Below are positions 59,253-64,000 of a stretch of DNA of 64,000 bases, one piece after another. This stretch comes from JARRKC01 sp037388505. GTDB taxonomy: Bacteria; Acidobacteriota; UBA6911; RPQK01; JAPXNP01. Position numbers and translations under genes: made by a program. Positions within the stretch are counted from its first letter, which is position 1. Every line of letters begins with the position of its first letter. The stretch lies in the NCBI GenBank assembly GCA_037388505.1, contig JARRKC010000033.1, positions 1 through 64,000 on the forward strand, read 5' to 3'. Under the pieces are notes generated by a model that was not told the DNA's origin, made no database searches, and saw nothing but the letters and a program-made list of their open reading frames with translations.

Positions 59253-60641
59253 CTACTTAGAAGCCGATGAGTGCCCAAAAGTTTCGATCCGGATTTCGCA
59301 GGTGTGCGCCTGCGAACTCGGACTCGGGGCGACTGACGCGGGCGGAAACCCTTCCACCCAGACGATTCGATCGCCGCACTCGAAGACGAGGAGCCGGTTT
59401 CTCAGTGAGACGGGGATGCGTCTTTCGATGAGAATCTTCTTGAGCGCCCTTTCGCGAGTACGAGGCGCCGCCTTATAGCGATCCCCCGGCCTCCGGTTCC
59501 GGACGATCAAAGGGCCTTCGGGCAGCACCAGCCAACCGGGACGGTCCTCCGGCGATGTCCGAATCACAACCTTCTTGCCGACCTCCGGGATCACGATTTC
59601 GCCGGGCCAATCCACTCGATAGCTGAACTGAAGATCCTCGGGGGGAGGCCCGACCCGCAACAGGTCGAACTCCCTCTGCACCACGATTTCCCCGGGAAGG
59701 TCGATGCGCCGTCCACTGGTGCCCTCCAGCAGACCCAGGGTTGCGGCTACGTGCTGTTGAGTCAGGTCGGTCAGCTTGCCCTGTACCCTGAGGTAGGCGA
59801 TCCGGACAGCCGATTTCCGCAGAGGTTCGGGAAGATCCTTCAGCGCCTCGATCGGGAGACGCAGCTCCCGTTCGCCAGCCAGAGGGGATCCCAGCCGCTG
59901 CCAGGTCTCGTGCTCGAGGAAATCGTCGATTTCGTGAAACAGCCCTGCGGTCCGACCGAGTACCTGGATCACTCGGGGGTTGAGACGCTGTTCCAGGAGG
60001 GGGATCAACTCGTGCCGGACCCAGTTCCGATCGAACCGGGTGTCGAGATTGGACCGATCGATTCGGTAGCCAAGCCGCCGCTCCTCCAGGTACGCCAGAA
60101 TCTCACGACGATCCGCCCGGAGCAGCGGGCGAACGACACGAACCGGCAGCGCATTCACGGGATCCGGATGAGTGCGCCGGATCGCTATCCCGGACAGTCC
60201 TCCCGGCCCGGCCCCCCGAAACAGCTTCATCAGGAAGGTTTCAGCCTGATCATTCAGCGTGTGCCCGGTCGCCACGACGGCCCGCAGGGAAGCGGCGACT
60301 CCTGCAAGCAGGTCGTAGCGTTCCCGCCGAGCCGCATCTTCCAGGTTGCCCCGCTCCCGGGCCCGACCAAGATCCAGGTTCAGGCAATCGAGCGGGACAC
60401 CCAGCCCGGCGCACATTTCTCTGACATAGGCTTCGTCCGCATCCGACTCTGATGCCCGCAGGTGATGGTTGACATGGGCCGCCCGGACAGTGAGGTCAAG
60501 CTCGGCTTCCAGCTCCTTGAGAAGACTCAGCAGCGCCACCGAATCCGCTCCACCCGAGCAGGCGACCAGGACCGTCTCCCCCGGAACCAGGAGATCGTGT
60601 CGCCGGATCGTTTCCCGGACTGCTGCAGCCAGGCTCGTCAC
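59253..60641 (-). CDS. tilS: tRNA(Ile)-lysidine synthase
   Basis: Converts the C34 of tRNA-Ile(CAU) to lysidine. About 462 residues: PP-loop VACSGGADSVALLSLL, HVNHHLRASESDADE, ATGHTLNDQAET, RPLLRADRREI, then a C-terminal domain with RRPGDRYKAAPRTRERALKK. The start is uncertain: GTG 60641 is the last one outside the upstream repeats and no clear ribosome site is present; longer readings enter a repeat region. The gene is close to a tRNA with a CAU anticodon. Confidence 0.92.
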   Translation of the reverse strand: MTSLAAAVRETIRRHDLLVPGETVLVACSGGADSVALLSLLKELEAELDLTVRAAHVNHHLRASESDADEAYVREMCAGLGVPLDCLNLDLGRARERGNLEDAARRERYDLLAGVAASLRAVVATGHTLNDQAETFLMKLFRGAGPGGLSGIAIRRTHPDPVNALPVRVVRPLLRADRREILAYLEERRLGYRIDRSNLDTRFDRNWVRHELIPLLEQRLNPRVIQVLGRTAGLFHEIDDFLEHETWQRLGSPLAGERELRLPIEALKDLPEPLRKSAVRIAYLRVQGKLTDLTQQHVAATLGLLEGTSGRRIDLPGEIVVQREFDLLRVGPPPEDLQFSYRVDWPGEIVIPEVGKKVVIRTSPEDRPGWLVLPEGPLIVRNRRPGDRYKAAPRTRERALKKILIERRIPVSLRNRLLVFECGDRIVWVEGFPPASVAPSPSSQAHTCEIRIETFGHSSASK

Positions 60642-60660
60642 CGGAACGATTGTGCCACAG

Positions 60661-60794
60661 GGAGACACGGACTGACACGGACTCACGGACACGGATCGAA
60701 GAGCTGCTTCCCGGTGGAGCAGGATCTGCGTAGACATCCGACCGTGAGAGTCTGTGTTCGTCCGTGTCAGTCCGTGTGTCCGTGTCCGTCCCCG
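60661..60794. repeat. ACGGAC-rich inverted repeat
   Basis: CACGGACTGACACGGAC on the plus strand (about 60666-60682) has its exact reverse complement at about 60759-60775. Both arms extend as imperfect copies of ACGGAC/ACACGG. It separates tilS from the tRNA gene, so a long hairpin could form upstream of tilS on the minus strand. Confidence 0.75.
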
Positions 60795-60841
60795 TTCATT
60801 GAAACTCCCGTGTTCCTTCGGATAAGATGTTCGCTTTCCAG

Positions 60842-60915
60842 GGCGGCGTAGCTCAGTTGGTCAGAGCAGGCGGCTCATATCCGCCGAGTCGGGGGTTCAA
60901 GTCCCTCCGCCGCCA
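60842..60915 (+). tRNA. tRNA-Met (anticodon CAT)
   Basis: A full cloverleaf: acceptor GGCGGCG/CGCCGCC, D arm GCTC/GAGC, anticodon stem GGCGG/CCGCC with loop CTCATAT, and T arm GGGGG/CCCTC with TTCAAGT. Discriminator base A at 60915. CCA is not encoded and a T-run follows. The acceptor starts with G1:C72, so it is an elongator; methionine is preferred, but a lysidine-modified isoleucine tRNA with the same CAT anticodon cannot be fully excluded. Confidence 0.93.
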
Positions 60916-60951
60916 TTTTTCCCAAGTCCATATTTCTCAACGAGGTTGCCC

Positions 60952-62250
60952 ATGTCGCTCACACGCAGTGAAGCACTTTTCGAGCGCGCTCAGCGAGTGA
61001 TTCCGGGCGGTGTCAACAGTCCGGTCCGGGCTTTTCGGGCGGTGGGCGGCACACCCCGCTTCATCTCGTCCGCGGAAGGCTGCTACCTGATCGACGCCGA
61101 CGGAAACCGCTATATCGACTACGTCGGCTCCTGGGGTCCCATGATTCTGGGTCACGCGCGGCCTGAGGTCGTTCGAGCCATCCAGGAAATCACCCGTCGA
61201 GGGACGAGCTTTGGAGCTCCGACGGAGCTGGAGGTCCAGCTCGCCGAGAAGATCTGCTCCATAGTTCCTTCGGTCGAGAAGGTCCGGCTGGTAAACTCCG
61301 GCACAGAGGCCACCATGAGCGCGCTCCGCCTGGCGCGCGGTTTCACCGGCCGTCCGATGGTCATCAAGTTCGACGGCTGCTACCACGGGCATGCCGACAG
61401 CTTTCTGGTCGAAGCGGGGTCCGGGGTCGCCACCTTGGGGATTCCGGGAACGCCGGGAATCCCGGATGCATTCGCGGAGAGAACGCTGAGCCTCCCCTAC
61501 AACGATCTCGACGCTGTCGAGCAGGCGCTCGAACGGCATCCCGATCAAGTCGCAGCCATTATCTGCGAGCCCGTTACCGGCAATATGGGAGTCATCGTCC
61601 CGAAGTGGCAGTACCTGGCCGAGTTGATCGCGCTCGGCGAGGCACACGGGGCGCTGGTCATCTTCGACGAAGTGATGACCGGGTTCAGGCTTGCCCCGGG
61701 CGGGGCGCAGGAACTGTTCGAGCTCCGGCCTCATCTGACCTGCCTGGGCAAGATCGTCGGCGGGGGACTCCCTCTGGGCGCCTTCGGCGGGCGAAGGGAC
61801 ATTATGAACCTGGTGGCACCCGAAGGACCGGTCTATCAGGCAGGAACACTTTCCGGGAACCCGCTCGCCGTCACTGCCGGACTGACGACACTCGAACTCC
61901 TGTCCGAGGATCCGCCCTACGATCGCCTCGAGAATACGTCGCGCGAGCTCTGCCATGGACTCGCAAGGGCTGCCGAATCCGCAGGTGTCAAAGTGCAGAT
62001 CCCGCGATGCGGGTCCATGTTCACGATCTTCTTCAACGAGATCGAGCCGTTCGACTTCGCCTCCGTCAAACGATCCGATGCCCGGATGTTCGGTGACTTC
62101 TTCAGCCGAATGCTGGATAAGGGTGTCTACCTCGCGCCATCCCAGTTCGAAGCGTGTTTCGTATCTACTGCGCACACCCCGAACGTGGTGCAGGCGACGA
62201 CTCAGGCAGCATCCGAAGCATTTCGTGAGATGACCGAACAGGGGGCGTAG
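60952..62250 (+). CDS. hemL: glutamate-1-semialdehyde 2,1-aminomutase
   Basis: PLP enzyme that forms 5-aminolevulinate in the C5 heme pathway. 432 residues: IPGGVNSPVRAFRAVGGTP at the start, NSGTEATMSALRLARG, YHGHAD, FDEVMTGFR and PLP Lys267 in CLGKIVGGG, then GTLSGNPLA. ATG 60952 is preceded by GAGG. It implies a glutamyl-tRNA route to heme. Confidence 0.96.
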   Translation: MSLTRSEALFERAQRVIPGGVNSPVRAFRAVGGTPRFISSAEGCYLIDADGNRYIDYVGSWGPMILGHARPEVVRAIQEITRRGTSFGAPTELEVQLAEKICSIVPSVEKVRLVNSGTEATMSALRLARGFTGRPMVIKFDGCYHGHADSFLVEAGSGVATLGIPGTPGIPDAFAERTLSLPYNDLDAVEQALERHPDQVAAIICEPVTGNMGVIVPKWQYLAELIALGEAHGALVIFDEVMTGFRLAPGGAQELFELRPHLTCLGKIVGGGLPLGAFGGRRDIMNLVAPEGPVYQAGTLSGNPLAVTAGLTTLELLSEDPPYDRLENTSRELCHGLARAAESAGVKVQIPRCGSMFTIFFNEIEPFDFASVKRSDARMFGDFFSRMLDKGVYLAPSQFEACFVSTAHTPNVVQATTQAASEAFREMTEQGA

Positions 62251-62268
62251 GGAGCGGGCCAGGCCGTC

Positions 62269-62793
62269 TTACTCAGCCGCCACAGTGCTCGAAGACTCGG
62301 TCTTCTGATAGGTCTCGTCGAGAATGCCCAAAACGTTCGTTTCGGTCGCTTCGAGACTCTGATCCCGAACCGTGGCGATCTCAGCGATGATCAGGTTGCG
62401 CGCTCGATCGTACATCCGCTTCTCGCGGAACGAGAGACTCTTGCGGTAGCTGAGGAAATAAAGATTTCTCAGCACTTTAGCGACTTCGCATATCTCTCCG
62501 GAATTCATCTTTTCCAGATTCAGCTTGTAGCGCGTCTTCCAATCTGGATCGGGCTCCACGAAGGAATTCCCGAGGATCTCGAAGAGTTGGTCGACCGTGC
62601 TCTCATCGCTGAGCGTCCTCATCCCGACGTTGTCAGCGTTGGCGACTGGAATCATCACCGTGGATTCGTTGGCAGCGAGCCGCACCATGTAGAATTCTTC
62701 AGCGTGTCCGGCAATCGTTTTGGTCGAAACTTCCTCGATGACACCGACACCCTGATTGGGATAAATAACCTTGTCCCCCACCTTGAATGACAT
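62269..62793 (-). CDS. carD: CarD-family transcriptional regulator
   Basis: A 174-residue RNA polymerase-binding factor. The N-terminal Tudor-like domain FKVGDKVIYPNQGVGVIEEV binds the beta subunit; the C-terminal helical domain (WKTRYKLNLEKMNSGE, LSFREKRMYDRARNLII) touches promoter DNA and stabilises open complexes. It may activate rRNA-type promoters. It is convergent with hemL. Confidence 0.94.
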   Translation of the reverse strand: MSFKVGDKVIYPNQGVGVIEEVSTKTIAGHAEEFYMVRLAANESTVMIPVANADNVGMRTLSDESTVDQLFEILGNSFVEPDPDWKTRYKLNLEKMNSGEICEVAKVLRNLYFLSYRKSLSFREKRMYDRARNLIIAEIATVRDQSLEATETNVLGILDETYQKTESSSTVAAE

Positions 62794-62832
62794 GAAGCCT
62801 CCGTGTCCAAAGCCGAAAAGGCTGGAAATTTT

Positions 62833-62861
62833 ATGGTAGGGGACCTTGCGGAAAATGTCAA
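62833..62861 (-). promoter_or_regulatory. promoter of carD
   Basis: A perfect TTGACA (62861-62856), a 17-base spacer and TACCAT (62838-62833) on the minus strand. The leader to ATG 62793 is about 30-35 bases. It is the best sigma-70 match in the window. Confidence 0.7.
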
Positions 62862-63012
62862 AAAACCGACTCGGACTCGGACTCCCGCAAGCGCGCTCCT
62901 TCGGGCGGTCCGACCGGGCTGGTCAGCCTCTCCGAATGGGCGTCCAATTCCAGGCCGGACGCGGCATTGATCGAAACCGCTCGTTGATTTCATCGTACTA
63001 AAGATAAATTGG

Positions 63013-63018
63013 TATGAT
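63013..63018 (+). promoter_or_regulatory. extended -10 element before the VWA gene
   Basis: TTGG followed by TATGAT, identical to the element at 28308. A leader of about 57 bases precedes ATG 63082. The -35 is unclear. Confidence 0.4.
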
Positions 63019-63081
63019 GGGTCGAAATCCCAGGGCAAGAGGTCGGTGGGCGCCGTCCGACCGGCTGGATGATTGAGTTTG

Positions 63082-64000
63082 ATGGAATCTCTGTTCGCTT
63101 TCCTTTTCAAGTACAGCCCATTCCTGTTCAGGGAAGGCGAATTCTCTTTCCAGCCGCTCTTCAGCCCCTGGGTATTTCTGGCCGCAGCGTTCGCACTGGT
63201 CGGCATCACAGTGTTCGCCTATACCCGCTCGACGGGGACGACCTCGAACCGCGGTCGCATCCTGCTGGCGCTCCGGGTTGCCGGCTGTCTCCTGTTGCTC
63301 GGCCTCCTGATGCGCCCCACTCTGACCCTTTCCCGCGTCGTTCCGCAGACGGGTTTGCTGGCCGTGGTCGTGGACAATTCGAGGAGCATGGGGCTGGCGG
63401 ACGACGGTCGAATCCGCGGAGAGCCGGTGCTTCGCCTCGTCGATCCGAAGGGCAGCTTCGCTGAAGCTTTGGAGCGCGACTATCAGGTTCGCTGGCTGAA
63501 GTTCGACCGCAACGCGTCGCGCCTCGATCGTCCCGAGGCACTGGACTGGCGCGGCACGCAAACAAATTTGCCCGATGCACTCGCCGAGGTTCTCAACCAG
63601 ACCCGGAATCTGCCCCTGGCCGGTGTGATCCTGTTCAGTGACGGCGCCGACAACAGTTACCGTGACCTGGGCGCGGTGATCGACGAGTATGCGGCCAGGA
63701 AGATTCCAATTCACACCGTCGGCCTCGGGCCGGAATCAGTCGGGCGGGATCTGGAACTGGTCGATGTCAGCCTCCCGCGACACGTCCTCCCCGGCACCGT
63801 AACGTCGGCAAGGGTGCTGATCCGACATCCCGGCTTTCGCGGCGCTGGCGTTCGGCTGACCGTCAGGGACGGATCGACGCTCGTCACCTCGGAGAACGTC
63901 TCACTGTCGACCGATTCGGATGTGACGACGGCGGAGATCAAGCTGTTCCCCCAGTTTGCCGGGGTCAAGACCTATGACTTCAGTCTCGAGCCCCTGGCCG
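63082..64000 (+). CDS. VWA-domain membrane protein, N-terminal part
   Basis: An open frame from ATG 63082 that leaves the window without a stop. Two membrane helices (about 25-45 and 54-72) precede a von Willebrand A domain whose metal site is VVVDNSRSMGLADD (DxSxS). DWRGTQTNLPDALAEVL, VILFSDGADNSYRDLG and HTVGLGPES complete the domain; beta-rich sequence then begins. It resembles the large uncharacterised membrane proteins with a VWA and a glutamine-amidotransferase-like domain; only about 306 residues are visible. Confidence 0.85.
   Translation, partial: MESLFAFLFKYSPFLFREGEFSFQPLFSPWVFLAAAFALVGITVFAYTRSTGTTSNRGRILLALRVAGCLLLLGLLMRPTLTLSRVVPQTGLLAVVVDNSRSMGLADDGRIRGEPVLRLVDPKGSFAEALERDYQVRWLKFDRNASRLDRPEALDWRGTQTNLPDALAEVLNQTRNLPLAGVILFSDGADNSYRDLGAVIDEYAARKIPIHTVGLGPESVGRDLELVDVSLPRHVLPGTVTSARVLIRHPGFRGAGVRLTVRDGSTLVTSENVSLSTDSDVTTAEIKLFPQFAGVKTYDFSLEPLA

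Noticed and set aside
60937..62175. 412-residue open frame opposite hemL
   Set aside because: Antisense to a clear aminomutase; no recognisable domain.

Overview
The window is about 60 percent GC and densely coded on both strands. It reads as chromosome from a free-living, Gram-negative-type bacterium. Supporting features are LPS-core genes (a GT9 heptosyltransferase and the heptose-1-phosphate adenylyltransferase), periplasmic parvulin isomerases, lipoproteins, diadenylate cyclase with CdaR, CarD, and a branched-chain 2-oxoacid dehydrogenase. The mix, and the ftsH-folP-cdaA-cdaR block, fit an acidobacterial lineage best. That is inference from gene content; no rRNA is present. No prophage, plasmid, insertion sequence or CRISPR array is visible.

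Layout. 0-13 kb: an MFS transporter broken by one frameshift, DNA polymerase IV, a 2-oxoacid dehydrogenase operon on the minus strand (E1alpha, E1beta, E2), a PafA-like phosphatase, a SAM hydrolase, an RlpA lipoprotein, a PP2C phosphatase, and a GtrA plus CDP-alcohol phosphotransferase pair. 13-20 kb: a 14-copy 8-bp tandem repeat, xylose isomerase, and a tight three-gene minus-strand operon (PlsC-like acyltransferase, OlsB/FeeM-type N-acyltransferase, DedA fused to ATP-grasp). This operon is the best candidate here for an undescribed lipid pathway. 20-31 kb: an S9 peptidase, a TPM-nucleotidyltransferase-LemA-tryptophanase run, an oxidoreductase, an anti-sigma-type ATPase, a LMW phosphatase, an ArsR regulator and an aldo/keto reductase.

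31-37 kb: a complete overlapping hypA-hypB-hypF-hypC-hypD-hypE operon for NiFe-hydrogenase maturation, with no hydrogenase subunits in view. 37-47 kb: UspA, EF-P with an atypical loop, a heptosyltransferase, a Crp/Fnr regulator next to an internally shortened YwiC-like protein, a 14-copy 7-bp repeat in the regulator's promoter region, an orphan ParA coupled to a small unknown protein, and a catalytic/non-catalytic M16 peptidase pair with a cyclophilin.

47-64 kb: a long minus-strand housekeeping block in transcription order tilS, ftsH, folP, cdaA, cdaR, rfaE2, mfd, two parvulin isomerases, zwf. Then tRNA-Met, hemL, carD with a near-consensus promoter, and the start of a large VWA membrane protein that runs off the edge.

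Two themes recur. Several genes have a -10 hexamer only 6-11 bases before the start codon and no Shine-Dalgarno sequence, suggesting common leaderless transcription. Many intergenic gaps hold short GC-rich tandem or inverted repeats.
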